DNA from: CALESS01 sp041741455 | Lineage (GTDB): Bacteria > Chloroflexota > Anaerolineae > Anaerolineales > Anaerolineaceae | Direction of reading: 5' to 3' | NCBI GenBank assembly: GCA_041741455.1 | Contig: JBGSJZ010000121.1 | Location: 23,636-87,635, forward strand | Length of the DNA stretch: 64,000 bases | In this document: positions 17,984 through 27,583 of the stretch, in pieces | Position numbering within the stretch: position 1 is the first letter of the stretch | Layout of the letters: each line of letters begins with the position of its first letter | Program-made: the position numbers and the translations under genes | Notes under the pieces: model-generated | The model's database searches: none | Seen by the model: the letters and a program-made list of their open reading frames with translations, nothing else | What the model was told of the DNA's origin: nothing

Positions 17984-20302
17984 TTACTTTATTCCTAGCA
18001 TTCGCCTGAGTATAAATATCAAGAATATTTTCCTGATTTGTCTTCCGGCTTCTAAAGCGCTTATCATATCCGCCGGATGTGAGCTATACTCTGATATCTC
18101 ATATTCCTGAAGAAATATTCTTCCAGGTTCTTCCGCTTGCGGAATTAATATGAGGAGTAATGAGACTCGTTCTCCTGCAGTCATTCCAACCTCAAGTTTT
18201 TTACCCAGCCAGGTTAACATCAGGTTGATCCAACGGAGCATTTTTTGCAATTGAAGGCTGTCTCTCTCGCTTCCCAAGTTTAACAGCCACTCAGGCACTA
18301 CTCGCCCCCTTTTTCTCAGATAAATCTCAATTCGTTCCCAAATTGTCCCTTGAGAATTACCCGACAGCTTACGTAGGATAAATATGATCACAACAACAAT
18401 GGTCAAGGAAATCATCATGAACCAGGCAAAGGCTCTGCCGTTCTGACTCACCATATTAACTTGATCATCCATGGATTTTTCCGGCTGGGCTTCAGGCAGC
18501 TCATCACCGTCCATCTCAATCGGCGGTGGAAAGTTCGGCCCTACCAATTTATCGGTTGGCTGGGGTTTATCTTCGGGTAATACACGTTCAGGCTGAGCTG
18601 TTGTTGGCTCAAACTCCACCCAACCCACCCCCACGAAATAAACTTCGGGCCAGGCGTGGCTGTCTTTCTTACGAACGATGAACGACGAATCTTCTGAAAC
18701 AAATTCTCCTATGGCAAATCCTGCAGAAAGCCGGGCTGGGACACCCAACGACCGAAGCATCAACACTTCAGCACTTGCGTAATAATTACAGAACCCTTTT
18801 TGATAATCGAACAAAAACCATTCGATCACATCTTTGCCACCCGGTGGACGCTCCATCTCTTCGGTGTAACTGATTGTATTCCGTAAATAATTAGTGATGA
18901 TGACAGCCTTGTCGTATGGGTTCTCAATGTCACGAGTTAAATCTTTTGCCAGCAAAACAATGCGCGGTGATACAGTATCCGGCAATACCAGATACCGTTC
19001 TATGATCCAATCTGGATAATCCTCCCCGGATTCCTTTAATTGTTTTATGGTCGGGTCAGAAAGCCTTGATTGAACCCGGTAAACCTCTCCTGCGTTCATG
19101 GGTGGTTCCGCTTGCAAACCCAAAATGTCAATCTCTCCTTCACCCGCCGGAGCAGTTTGCACCTGGACAGCCCGGCTAAAATTGATCGGAATCCCAGGTG
19201 CAACAATTGTCCTGGATACAGGCAGCAAGGAAGTGATATTCAGCGTTGTTCCAGTTTGATTATCAAGGGTCTCGCTGCTGACTCGCCAATCATTGGCCGG
19301 GTTAAGTGATTGATCCGTGGAGGAGGTAACCCAGCCTTTGGTCTCATATAGGTCATAGGATCTGGCCTTCCAGTAATAACGCAATTCCTGGGCTTTCACA
19401 GTCCGAGGGATTTCAACTTTAAATATAATTTCATCCCCGGTAGCAGCGCGTTGGCCAAGCTCAATAGAAGGGCCATAAAAATTGCTAACCTCGACCACCG
19501 GATTAGTGAGACCAGCGACAGCATTCGAGAGCCGGTCTCGAAAGATCTCCCAGGAACGCTCCCATCTTCTTTGCACAGCGCTTCCTGGTGTCATTGCCTG
19601 GAAAACGACAGGAAGATTCCAGGCTGCTAAAACAAATGCCAGGCTGAGGATCAGCATCCATCTCGTCAGGTTGATCCCAATTTCAGAATCCTCCATGACA
19701 GCATTCTCAGCCCAACCTTCTCGCAATTTTAAAAGAAACAACCGGGCCAACAATAGCAAAGTCAGGAAAAAATATAGGCCTGAGTAGCGATTCCGGCTGC
19801 TCAGAAATGGGTGGTAAAAATCCACAATTACCAATAAAAAGGTTAGGATAATGATGGGCCACCACGGTTTTCCATACCGGGCCACCCGAAAGCCAGTGGT
19901 CAGAGCCAGGATCCAAATTAGCAATCCCATGAAAGTGAGAAATAACAACGGATCACTTACAGGAATGTCTTTGAAGAAGAGGTTCAGGGTATCTTTCAAA
20001 CGCTCAAACACTAAAAACAATCGGCCAGACCATTGCATTTTTTCACTAACGATCATGCCTAATTGCCAGAGTAAAAAGAAACCAGAATATGAAAGACTAA
20101 ACATTAATACTGTCACAGTACCAAACCTGCTTGCCCCCAGCAACAACCCGAGAATAACCCCAAACAAAGCTAGGATATTCATCATCCATAAATTAGGAGA
20201 CCAATTGGTGACACTTAGGCGCGCTGCAACGACCCCCACCAGGAAAACCACCAGCAACCCAGCCGGCCAATCCCACCAACGTTTTTTCATTTCCATTTGC
20301 AT
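17984..20302 (-). CDS. Transglutaminase-like membrane protein with DUF4129 domain
   Basis: About 772 residues. A block of N-terminal helices (about residues 1-220) is followed by an extracytoplasmic transglutaminase-like domain with the core Cys in KGFCNYYASAEV, His in DSHAWPEVYF and the segment GWVEFEPTT, where Glu replaces the more common Asp. A further helix near 630 leads to a C-terminal DUF4129-like cytoplasmic region. Such proteins are common in bacteria next to AAA ATPase and DUF58 genes, but neither is here. Whether it is a protease or transamidase is unknown. An in-frame TTG lies 4 codons upstream; the start is uncertain. Confidence 0.87.
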   Translation of the reverse strand: MQMEMKKRWWDWPAGLLVVFLVGVVAARLSVTNWSPNLWMMNILALFGVILGLLLGASRFGTVTVLMFSLSYSGFFLLWQLGMIVSEKMQWSGRLFLVFERLKDTLNLFFKDIPVSDPLLFLTFMGLLIWILALTTGFRVARYGKPWWPIIILTFLLVIVDFYHPFLSSRNRYSGLYFFLTLLLLARLFLLKLREGWAENAVMEDSEIGINLTRWMLILSLAFVLAAWNLPVVFQAMTPGSAVQRRWERSWEIFRDRLSNAVAGLTNPVVEVSNFYGPSIELGQRAATGDEIIFKVEIPRTVKAQELRYYWKARSYDLYETKGWVTSSTDQSLNPANDWRVSSETLDNQTGTTLNITSLLPVSRTIVAPGIPINFSRAVQVQTAPAGEGEIDILGLQAEPPMNAGEVYRVQSRLSDPTIKQLKESGEDYPDWIIERYLVLPDTVSPRIVLLAKDLTRDIENPYDKAVIITNYLRNTISYTEEMERPPGGKDVIEWFLFDYQKGFCNYYASAEVLMLRSLGVPARLSAGFAIGEFVSEDSSFIVRKKDSHAWPEVYFVGVGWVEFEPTTAQPERVLPEDKPQPTDKLVGPNFPPPIEMDGDELPEAQPEKSMDDQVNMVSQNGRAFAWFMMISLTIVVVIIFILRKLSGNSQGTIWERIEIYLRKRGRVVPEWLLNLGSERDSLQLQKMLRWINLMLTWLGKKLEVGMTAGERVSLLLILIPQAEEPGRIFLQEYEISEYSSHPADMISALEAGRQIRKIFLIFILRRMLGIK

Positions 20303-20353
20303 TTGAGTGTACAATAAATACTAGGCCTTCGTCAATAATAGGAGACACTCTGC

Positions 20354-21352
20354 ATGGACCCACTCACGCAATTTGAAATAAACCTGATTCAATTCCTGCA
20401 AAGCCTTGGGGAATGGCTTAAGACACCTATGCTGGCATTCTCTTTCCTTGGCCAGGAAGAATTTTTCATGGCGTTATTGCCATTTCTATACTGGTGTGTG
20501 GATGCCCGTCTCGGCCTTCAAATTGCGGTTATGACTGTTCTAAGTAACTTGGGTGTGACTTCGCTCAAACTGGTTTTTCGCCTGCCTCGCCCCTTTTGGC
20601 TGGATGCGAATATCCAACCCTGGAGCGCTGAGACATCATTTGGAATGCCCTCCGGTCATGCAACGACTGCTGCCAGCGTCTGGGGGGTTCTGATAGTCTA
20701 TCTGCGCAAAAAATGGACAACCATCATCATCCTGTCCATCATTTTTTTCATTGGCATCTCTCGGGTTTTTCTGGGTATGCACTTTCTTACTCAAGTTCTC
20801 GCCGGTTGGCTCCTGGGTGGATTATTGTTATGGATCGTAATTCGCCTTACACCTCCGATTCTGCGTTGGTTTCTTAAATATTCAATCGGTGTTCAAATCG
20901 GCTTGGTTTTTCTCAGTTCTGTTCTACTCGTGGGGATTTATCTGGTCTTTTATCTACCCAGTGTTGGTTGGCAAGCCCCAGCCCAGTGGGTTGAACTGGG
21001 TAGCCGGCCCTTGGAGGGCGAGCCTTACAATCCAATTGAATTGAGCGGCGTTTTCACATTGGCTGGAACCTGGTTCGGTGGGTTGGGCGGAGCCGCCTGG
21101 TATTATCATCGCCATGGGTTGCTAAACACTTCCGGATCCTATCTTCAAAAGACCGTGCGTTATTTACTGGGTGTGGCCATCGTCATCCTTCTATGGTATG
21201 GATTAGGATCCATCTTCCCTCGTACACCAACCCTGGATGCCTATCTCCTGCGTTTTCTGCGTTATACCATCATCAGTTTATGGATGACCGTCTTTGCACC
21301 CTGGACATTTATAAAACTAAATCTACTCATCCAATCAAAACGATCAAGTTAG
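20354..21352 (+). CDS. PAP2-family membrane phosphatase
   Basis: 332-residue membrane protein with the three phosphatidic-acid-phosphatase motifs: KLVFRLPRP, PSGHATTA and SRVFLGMHFLTQVLAGW, which together form the phosphate site with two catalytic His residues. Extra C-terminal helices (about residues 185-330) exceed the usual PAP2 length of about 200. Likely substrates are lipid phosphates such as undecaprenyl pyrophosphate or phosphatidic acid, acting at the outer membrane face. Divergent from the transglutaminase gene. Confidence 0.9.
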   Translation: MDPLTQFEINLIQFLQSLGEWLKTPMLAFSFLGQEEFFMALLPFLYWCVDARLGLQIAVMTVLSNLGVTSLKLVFRLPRPFWLDANIQPWSAETSFGMPSGHATTAASVWGVLIVYLRKKWTTIIILSIIFFIGISRVFLGMHFLTQVLAGWLLGGLLLWIVIRLTPPILRWFLKYSIGVQIGLVFLSSVLLVGIYLVFYLPSVGWQAPAQWVELGSRPLEGEPYNPIELSGVFTLAGTWFGGLGGAAWYYHRHGLLNTSGSYLQKTVRYLLGVAIVILLWYGLGSIFPRTPTLDAYLLRFLRYTIISLWMTVFAPWTFIKLNLLIQSKRSS

Positions 21353-21407
21353 TTTATCGGGTCAAAATTGTTTATAATCAAGATAAAACAGAAAAAGGAG
21401 AGCAACC

Positions 21408-21632
21408 ATGCGCTTTTATGGTAAATTCATGATAGGAGCCTTTCTGGGCGGATTATTCGGAGGCCTGGTTGGATTGTTGATTGCGCCTGAATCAGGTCAA
21501 CAATTACGCAGTCGGGTAAGCGGAACGATCGTTCAGATTCGCGATGAGGTTGTCCAGGCATCTGCTGATAAACGAAATGAATTGCAGGAACGGTTGAGCC
21601 AACTGCGCCAGTCAAATCCGCAGGAAAAATAA
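21408..21632 (+). CDS. YtxH-domain protein
   Basis: 74-residue protein with AAAGGAG ribosome site. A glycine-zipper-like hydrophobic helix (IGAFLGGLFGGLVGLLIAPESG, split here as FLGGLFGGLVG then LLIAPESG) is followed by a basic and amphipathic tail. The LLIAPESGQQLRSR segment is the hallmark of the YtxH family, associated with stress in other bacteria. Follows the PAP2 gene by 55 bases. Confidence 0.82.
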   Translation: MRFYGKFMIGAFLGGLFGGLVGLLIAPESGQQLRSRVSGTIVQIRDEVVQASADKRNELQERLSQLRQSNPQEK

Positions 21633-21765
21633 TTTTTTTGAAACTTACCTAATTATCAGACCAATCTGCTGATCCTATAAAAGATTATTAAGATCTGAAC
21701 ATCAATTTCCTTGATGTCCTCTTTTTCACTTACTTTGAAACAATGATTTTTAGAAGTCAAAGAGA

Positions 21766-21807
21766 ATCAAAAGCTGCTTGTCATTTCAGAGACAAGCAGC
21801 TTTTGAT
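21766..21807. terminator. Bidirectional terminator
   Basis: Perfect 17-bp stem ATCAAAAGCTGCTTGTC (21766-21782) with its complement (21791-21807). It lies between the convergent YtxH and protease genes and contains A/T runs on both arms. Confidence 0.9.
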
Positions 21808-21822
21808 TACTAGTAACCTAAC

Positions 21823-23892
21823 TTATCGGGTAACCTGATATCGGTAAATGGCAGGCTGAATAGTGAATCGAGTCGTGCCACTGACCACCAGGATTACGGA
21901 GTCTACCTGGCCACCTATTTGGATCGGCACACTCAATTGTTGAGTGTTTGTCAGCAGGTATGTCTGCACCGCCGGGTTCCTACCAGTTGTGACCACGCTT
22001 ACCGCAAATGTCTGGGGAAGCCGGTTTTGAACTCTTACAAAACCCTCCGATAACCAGCCGCCTTCATCCGTCTCAAAATCACTGGTGTAGCCCGCTGTTT
22101 CCACATGAATGTCATCCAACATCAGACCATTCAGGTTGACTGCTGCATCTGTAATATATTCGAACCGAATTCGAATGGTTTTACCGGCATAGGCCGAAAG
22201 ATCTACTACTTCGTTTTGCCAACCGTTGCTGGTTCCAGTATAACCCCAACCATACGCATTTCCCTGGGGATTGTAATCAGTTCCGCTTGGCGTCTCCAGG
22301 ATCGTCCAGGTTTGACCGTTATCTTCAGACACGACCAGGTAAGCATAATCCCAACCCTCTTCGATCTCATACCAGACATGATAATCGAGGGTGATGTTTT
22401 CGTTAACATTTGTAAAGTCAAACTCACGAGTCATGCTCATATCCGATTCATCCCCACGGTTTGACCAGAAGGCATAGTCCCCGGAAAAAGGATCTTCGGG
22501 TAACAATCCAACTTCGTTCACTCCCTGAAATTGGAGGGTAAAGCTCCCATCGCAGGTAAATTCGATGTAATCTGAACCATACTGGTTCACTTGGGATGTC
22601 TGCCAGGAAAGTGGGCAATCATACTGGGTTTCCTCCGGGAAGAAACTGGGCACATCCGCTCCACCTGTATAGGCATATTGTCCATTCGCCACATCAGGGT
22701 CATTAAGTAAATTCGACACAGCCCAATCTGCATATACTTCATCAGCCGTCAGGATCTCATTTGTGGTCGGACTAATGAAATTTTTATCATCTAAAACTTT
22801 ATCCAGGCTATCCATTCCATTGTCGTCATCTTTTACCAGAGCTTGCGTGATATCACTACCAAACTGATCAAGGATGTAAGAAACAAACAAATAGGATGAA
22901 CCATAGTGTGGATATGAATCACCATAATCTGGCCAGTAGTTCAATTGGAGATCTGGATTTGTAGCGAATATATATGCTGCACCCCCTGGATCATATCCGT
23001 TAATGAACGATGCCAACTCTGAGAAACCCTCATTCATCCATGTTTCTTCGTTACGATCCAGGTTCCAGTGAATCATGTGCTGGAATTCATGGGCTAAGGT
23101 GCCGAATATATCTTGATCATCCAATTGCAGGTTATCTGCGCTGATGACAAACATTTCATGGCCATTTGAAAATTCATGAGCAAGCGGGTGAACTGCGTCT
23201 GCTGATGAAAAATATCCTAACAAATTTCTCCCAATATTTGAAGCATAAAGGATGTATAGCTTCAAATCATTATCTACTCCAGGGGAATTCTCACTCCCAA
23301 AGAAATTTCGATTGGTTGGATATATCTTCTGGTCAAATTCATCGACCAGTATTTGAATGTCCTGAATGGAATAATCTACCCCATTTTCCACCCAAAAGTA
23401 CACATGTTCTCCGCTGACGCGAAGCGATGCATCAATTTGAAAGTTTTCATCTGTGTCCATGTTGGAGACCCAGAATTTTCGAGATTCGCCTACTTGTGCT
23501 GGTTGAATGGATGCTTCGACACTTAGAGGAATTTCACCCTTTCCGCCCAATCGTTTCGCTAATTCACGTAAATCATTGACCGGGATGATTGCTTGCTCCA
23601 AGGTCCGTAAAGTTTCCCAGGCTGCTTCACTTGTCTCTCCAACCGGTTGGGGCGTGGATTGACTTAGGTTGGCAGGATCATCCTGAGTTGGGAATTCAAC
23701 CTGGGGAACCTCGATGGTAGGTACCTCAAAAGTAGGGAAATTAAACTCAATCAAGGGATCTTCATCAACGGTTTCAACTTGCTGAGAATAGACCAATACT
23801 CCAGCAAGGGCCAGGCAGCAGCAAATAGATATACAACCAAATACCACCACAACGATCACTAATATTTTCGACCAAGTTGGCCAGTTACTCAT
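21823..23892 (-). CDS. Secreted gluzincin metalloprotease (M6/M30-like)
   Basis: 689-residue exported or membrane-anchored protease. An N-terminal hydrophobic anchor (about residues 9-33) is followed by a Pro/Thr/Glu-rich linker with repeated PTxEVPQ-like units, then a catalytic domain with HEFQHMIH and downstream WMNEGFSE, giving the HExxH ... E zinc site. The C-terminal third contains a MAM/immune-inhibitor-A-like beta module (DYHVWYEIEEGWDYAYL). Placement between the M6 and M30 families is uncertain. The start overlaps the stop of the flippase-like gene by 4 bases (ATGA). Confidence 0.85.
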   Translation of the reverse strand: MSNWPTWSKILVIVVVVFGCISICCCLALAGVLVYSQQVETVDEDPLIEFNFPTFEVPTIEVPQVEFPTQDDPANLSQSTPQPVGETSEAAWETLRTLEQAIIPVNDLRELAKRLGGKGEIPLSVEASIQPAQVGESRKFWVSNMDTDENFQIDASLRVSGEHVYFWVENGVDYSIQDIQILVDEFDQKIYPTNRNFFGSENSPGVDNDLKLYILYASNIGRNLLGYFSSADAVHPLAHEFSNGHEMFVISADNLQLDDQDIFGTLAHEFQHMIHWNLDRNEETWMNEGFSELASFINGYDPGGAAYIFATNPDLQLNYWPDYGDSYPHYGSSYLFVSYILDQFGSDITQALVKDDDNGMDSLDKVLDDKNFISPTTNEILTADEVYADWAVSNLLNDPDVANGQYAYTGGADVPSFFPEETQYDCPLSWQTSQVNQYGSDYIEFTCDGSFTLQFQGVNEVGLLPEDPFSGDYAFWSNRGDESDMSMTREFDFTNVNENITLDYHVWYEIEEGWDYAYLVVSEDNGQTWTILETPSGTDYNPQGNAYGWGYTGTSNGWQNEVVDLSAYAGKTIRIRFEYITDAAVNLNGLMLDDIHVETAGYTSDFETDEGGWLSEGFVRVQNRLPQTFAVSVVTTGRNPAVQTYLLTNTQQLSVPIQIGGQVDSVILVVSGTTRFTIQPAIYRYQVTR

Positions 23893-24902
23893 TCGTCAAC
23901 TCCTTCAATTCCGGTTCCAGTCTTTTTTCGTATTCCCAATTGCCATCCGCCGATCAAGCCAGCAATCACCACTACCACAACACTCGTTGCTTGTAAGAGG
24001 AGCATATATGTCAATGCCTGGCTTTTCGATATGCCAAATAACGGCAACAAGGTGACTGCCACAAATTGGTAAACACCCACATAACCAGGCGTGGATGGAA
24101 TGGCACTGGATAGTCCTAATCCTACCAGAAAGAGCATGACCTGTGCAAGTGATAGCGTTAGACCTAAAGCTTTGCCTACGAGGATGGCGATGATTCCGTC
24201 AACAAACCAGATGATTGCAGAAAAGAACAGGAAACCACCAGCCCGAACCGGATGAACAAATGCCTTTCCGCCCATTAAGAATCGATTGATAAAAGAAATC
24301 AAGACATCCTTCAATTTTTGATGGATTGGCAGGATTTGAACCATTTTTCTGAATAAGTTTTCGAATCTAGGGGCGGTTATCAAAACTATAACCGCCACTC
24401 CCCCCAGGATGGCCATAATTGGCATAGTTTGTTCCATCCAATCCGGCAGATTGGACAATGAATGAGCTGATAGCACAGCAATAATCACCAGGATCAGCAC
24501 ATCCAGGATTCTTTCAGTCAAGGCGGTCGCAAAAATATATCCCAAACCTAGTCCGGTTTTCCGGCTGAGTGCTGCAGACCGGATCACCTCACCCGCCCGG
24601 GCAGGTAGCGTCATATTTCCCAGGTACCCAACTGAGGCAGCCCAGAATAAGGTCAATGGTGGGATTTTCATCTCTGCCGAAAGCAGAACCCCCCAACGAA
24701 TTCCCCTCAAGGCAAGGTTAAAAGTAGTCAGTCCAAGGCCAACCAGGAAAAGACCCCAATCAGCCTTTTTGATCGTCATCCAAACTTCAATCCATAATAT
24801 ATCTCTCAGAGAGAGATATAGCAGAACTATGGCCAGCAATACTGCAAATAAAAGCAACCATCGCCGTCGACCTGGAACACCCAGATTATGATCATCCATC
24901 AT
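23889..24902 (-). CDS. Lysylphosphatidylglycerol synthase TM region/flippase-like protein
   Basis: About 337-residue protein with eight or so helices of the UPF0104/AglD/MprF N-terminal type. Family landmarks include LGYIFATALTERILD, PARAGEVIRS and the C-terminal STPGYVGVYQ. Relatives move lipids or lipid-linked sugars across the membrane. The frame can start at TTG 24911, but ATG 24902 looks better. It is upstream of, and coupled to, the secreted protease. Confidence 0.85.
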   Translation of the reverse strand: MMDDHNLGVPGRRRWLLLFAVLLAIVLLYLSLRDILWIEVWMTIKKADWGLFLVGLGLTTFNLALRGIRWGVLLSAEMKIPPLTLFWAASVGYLGNMTLPARAGEVIRSAALSRKTGLGLGYIFATALTERILDVLILVIIAVLSAHSLSNLPDWMEQTMPIMAILGGVAVIVLITAPRFENLFRKMVQILPIHQKLKDVLISFINRFLMGGKAFVHPVRAGGFLFFSAIIWFVDGIIAILVGKALGLTLSLAQVMLFLVGLGLSSAIPSTPGYVGVYQFVAVTLLPLFGISKSQALTYMLLLQATSVVVVVIAGLIGGWQLGIRKKTGTGIEGVDE

Positions 24903-25357
24903 TTTATCCAATTCTTGATCTTATCTTTTTTACCTAACATCTATTGGCACCATTATATTCACTTCAGTCAACATCTGACATTACAATTAGGTTAGTCCGG
25001 AAAAATGTTATTTCCGATATAATCTAGAAAAGACACCTTACTGACTCGGGCGTTGCTGACTATTGAAAACGACCTCCTCATGCCGAACACGTTGATCGTG
25101 ACGCATCTCTGGGTTATGCCAATAGATACTTCACCCCTCCATTGCTCAGAGAGACAATCATAAACTAGCTGCTCGCACACTCGGAGGTATGGGTCACACA
25201 AGACGATTTTTTTACTTCACCTGGTAAGGGCAAAGCGGCCAGAACAGTTGAGATCTTTACAAGAGGTGTATATCCCCGGCTGCTTCCCTAAAGGAATGCT
25301 TCGCGATCGCCCTTACCGGCCAGGTTTTAGTCATTAACATCAAATAAGGAAGAACGA
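24903..25357. other. Intergenic region with unexplained structure
   Basis: No supportable gene on either strand. It contains a hairpin CGGAAA/TTTCCG around 24999-25016, a TATAAT at 25018-25023 without a clear -35, a T-run at 25206-25213, and a long-range stem GGTAAGGGC (25223-25231) with GCCCTTACC (25309-25317). A direct repeat CGGCCAG occurs at 25236 and 25317. The second half could be a structured leader of the downstream oxidoreductase gene, or a decayed repeat element. Confidence 0.4.
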
Positions 25358-27538
25358 ATGAAGCAAGTGTTGCAGAATATGCGTGATGGAAAAACCACAG
25401 TCGCAGAGGTTCCACTTCCGACCATTCGTCCAGGTATGGCGCTAGTCCGCACAGGGGCTTCACTAGTGTCAGCGGGTACCGAGCGCATGGTCGTTGAATT
25501 TGCTGAAAAAAGCCTTCTAGGTAAAGCGCGCTCCCGCCCGGATCTCGTCCGCCAGGTTATGGACAAAGCTCGTCGAGAAGGTTTGTTGACAACCATTGAA
25601 GCCACCTTTAATCGGTTAGATCAGCCAATGGTACTTGGGTACTCTTCTGCTGGGATCATCGAACAGGTCGACCCGGAGTTGTCCATTTTCCAACCTGGGG
25701 ATCGAGTGGCTTGTGCCGGTGGCGGCTACGCAGTTCACGCTGAATATGCCCTTGTTCCCAAGAATTTACTGGTTCCTATCCCGGATACAGTGGATTTTGA
25801 ATCGGCCGCCTTTGCTACGCTGGGCGCCATCGCATTACAGGGTTTTCGCCTAGCACATCCCCAGCTTGGTGAAAGTGTAGCCATCATTGGCATGGGTCTG
25901 CTGGGTTTACTGGCTGCCGGGATTGCCCGTGCAGCTGGCTGCCACGTTTTTGGGATCGATCTATCCCCCTCCCGCGTTGTTTTGGCAAATAAATTAGGCT
26001 TTCTCTCAGCTGTCCGGTCAGATGCCGTAGCTCATGGGCGCAGCTTTACCAATGGTTTGGGCTTTGATTCGATTCTGATCTGCGCCGATACTCGCTCAAA
26101 TGACCCGGTTGAACTGGCGGGCATATTGGCCCGGGATCGGGCAAAAATCATAGCCGTTGGCGCGGTCGGTTTCCAAATTCCCCGCAAGGTGTACTACGAG
26201 AAAGAGCTCGAGTTCCTGGTCTCACGTTCTTATGGCCCTGGCCGTTACGACCCGGCATATGAAGAGCGAGGTCAGGACTATCCGGTTGGGTATGTGCGCT
26301 GGACAGAAGGCCGAAACATTGCTGCCTTTGTGGATCTGCTGAGCGAAAAAAAAGTGGATGTCCAACCGCTCATCAGTCATCGTTTTCCCATAAGCCAGGC
26401 TCCCGAAGCTTACGAATTAATCACCGGTAAAACCGGCCAACCTTTCCTCGGGGTTATGCTCACCTATCCGGAGATGCCAGACCGCCAGGTTTCCCACCGA
26501 GTTGAACTCCGTCCCACTTCTGTAGCAACTCAATCCATCTCATTAGGTGTTTTGGGTGCTGGGAATTATGCAAACGCTGTATTTTTACCCATTGTCCAAA
26601 AAACTGGTGGAGTAAAGCTTTCCGGTATCGCTTCAGCTGCCGGCCTATCAGCATCTCATGCTGCCCGGCGTTATGGTTTCCAATTTGCTTCCTCAGATGA
26701 AAACGAGATCCTGCAAAATAATGAAATCAACCTTGTAGCAATTCTCACCCGGCATTCTTCTCATGCCCGCCAAATCCTTATTTCAATGCAAGCCAATAAA
26801 CATGTTTTCTGCGAAAAACCCCTCGCAATCACCCAAACCGAGTTAGACGAAATCGAAACTTTCCTGGGAACCCAGCCAAATACCTTATTGACCGTCGGAT
26901 TCAATCGGCGTTTTGCTCCATTTGCCATCCAGTTGAAAAAATTTATCCAAAACACTGGAGAACCTCTCAGTCTCAATTACCGGGTCAATGCCGGCCCACT
27001 TCCACTCACTCACTGGCTTTTCGATCCGATTGTCGGCGGAGGTCGCATCATCGGCGAAGGTTGTCATTTTATTGATTTTCTGACCTTTTTGACAGGTAGT
27101 CTTCCAATTTCCGTTTCAGCTTCTTGCCTGCCGGATGCAGGTATCTACAACCAGGATAATGTTCATCTCACATTTAAATTTTCTGATGGCTCGGTGGGTA
27201 CTCTCATATACCTGGCCAATGGGGATAAATCTTTCCCGAAGGAACGGGTTGAGGTCTTTTCCGCTGGTCGGGTCGGAGTGTTGGATGACTTCCGTTCATT
27301 GGAACTGGTTCAGGATGGCCACCGAAGATCATTTACCAGCCGCCTGCGCCAGGATAAAGGTCATGCTGTTTTATGGAAGGCATTTCTGTCTGCAATCCAA
27401 AACGGAACCCCTCCCCCCATTCCATATGCTGATTTAATCGGTGTGACACGTGCCTCTTTTGCCGCCATGCGTGCCATTCAATTCGGCAAGATCGAAATTA
27501 TTGGCTCAACTAAGGAGACCGGCCAGACCGCCGGGTAA
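25358..27538 (+). CDS. Bi-domain oxidoreductase (zinc ADH-like + Gfo/Idh/MocA-like)
   Basis: 726-residue fusion. Residues about 1-370 form a medium-chain alcohol-dehydrogenase-like domain (SLVSAGTERMVVEF, GYSSAG, GDRVACAGGGYA, and the nucleotide site GMGLLGLLAAGIARAAG). Residues about 385-726 form a Gfo/Idh/MocA-like NAD(P) oxidoreductase (GVLGAGNYANAVFLP, HVFCEKPLA, GGGRIIGEGCHFIDF). Such fusions are typically encoded in surface-polysaccharide loci, and here a heparinase-like gene and a glycosyltransferase follow. The sugar substrate is unknown. Ribosome site AAGGAAG. Confidence 0.92.
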   Translation: MKQVLQNMRDGKTTVAEVPLPTIRPGMALVRTGASLVSAGTERMVVEFAEKSLLGKARSRPDLVRQVMDKARREGLLTTIEATFNRLDQPMVLGYSSAGIIEQVDPELSIFQPGDRVACAGGGYAVHAEYALVPKNLLVPIPDTVDFESAAFATLGAIALQGFRLAHPQLGESVAIIGMGLLGLLAAGIARAAGCHVFGIDLSPSRVVLANKLGFLSAVRSDAVAHGRSFTNGLGFDSILICADTRSNDPVELAGILARDRAKIIAVGAVGFQIPRKVYYEKELEFLVSRSYGPGRYDPAYEERGQDYPVGYVRWTEGRNIAAFVDLLSEKKVDVQPLISHRFPISQAPEAYELITGKTGQPFLGVMLTYPEMPDRQVSHRVELRPTSVATQSISLGVLGAGNYANAVFLPIVQKTGGVKLSGIASAAGLSASHAARRYGFQFASSDENEILQNNEINLVAILTRHSSHARQILISMQANKHVFCEKPLAITQTELDEIETFLGTQPNTLLTVGFNRRFAPFAIQLKKFIQNTGEPLSLNYRVNAGPLPLTHWLFDPIVGGGRIIGEGCHFIDFLTFLTGSLPISVSASCLPDAGIYNQDNVHLTFKFSDGSVGTLIYLANGDKSFPKERVEVFSAGRVGVLDDFRSLELVQDGHRRSFTSRLRQDKGHAVLWKAFLSAIQNGTPPPIPYADLIGVTRASFAAMRAIQFGKIEIIGSTKETGQTAG

Positions 27539-27583
27539 AAAAGCCTGAACAGGTATCAGCTGGCTTTTTCAGCCGCCCGTCAA

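Noticed and set aside
24992..25463. Short minus-strand frames upstream of the oxidoreductase gene
   Set aside because: No ribosome sites or recognisable domains; one runs into the start of the real plus-strand gene.
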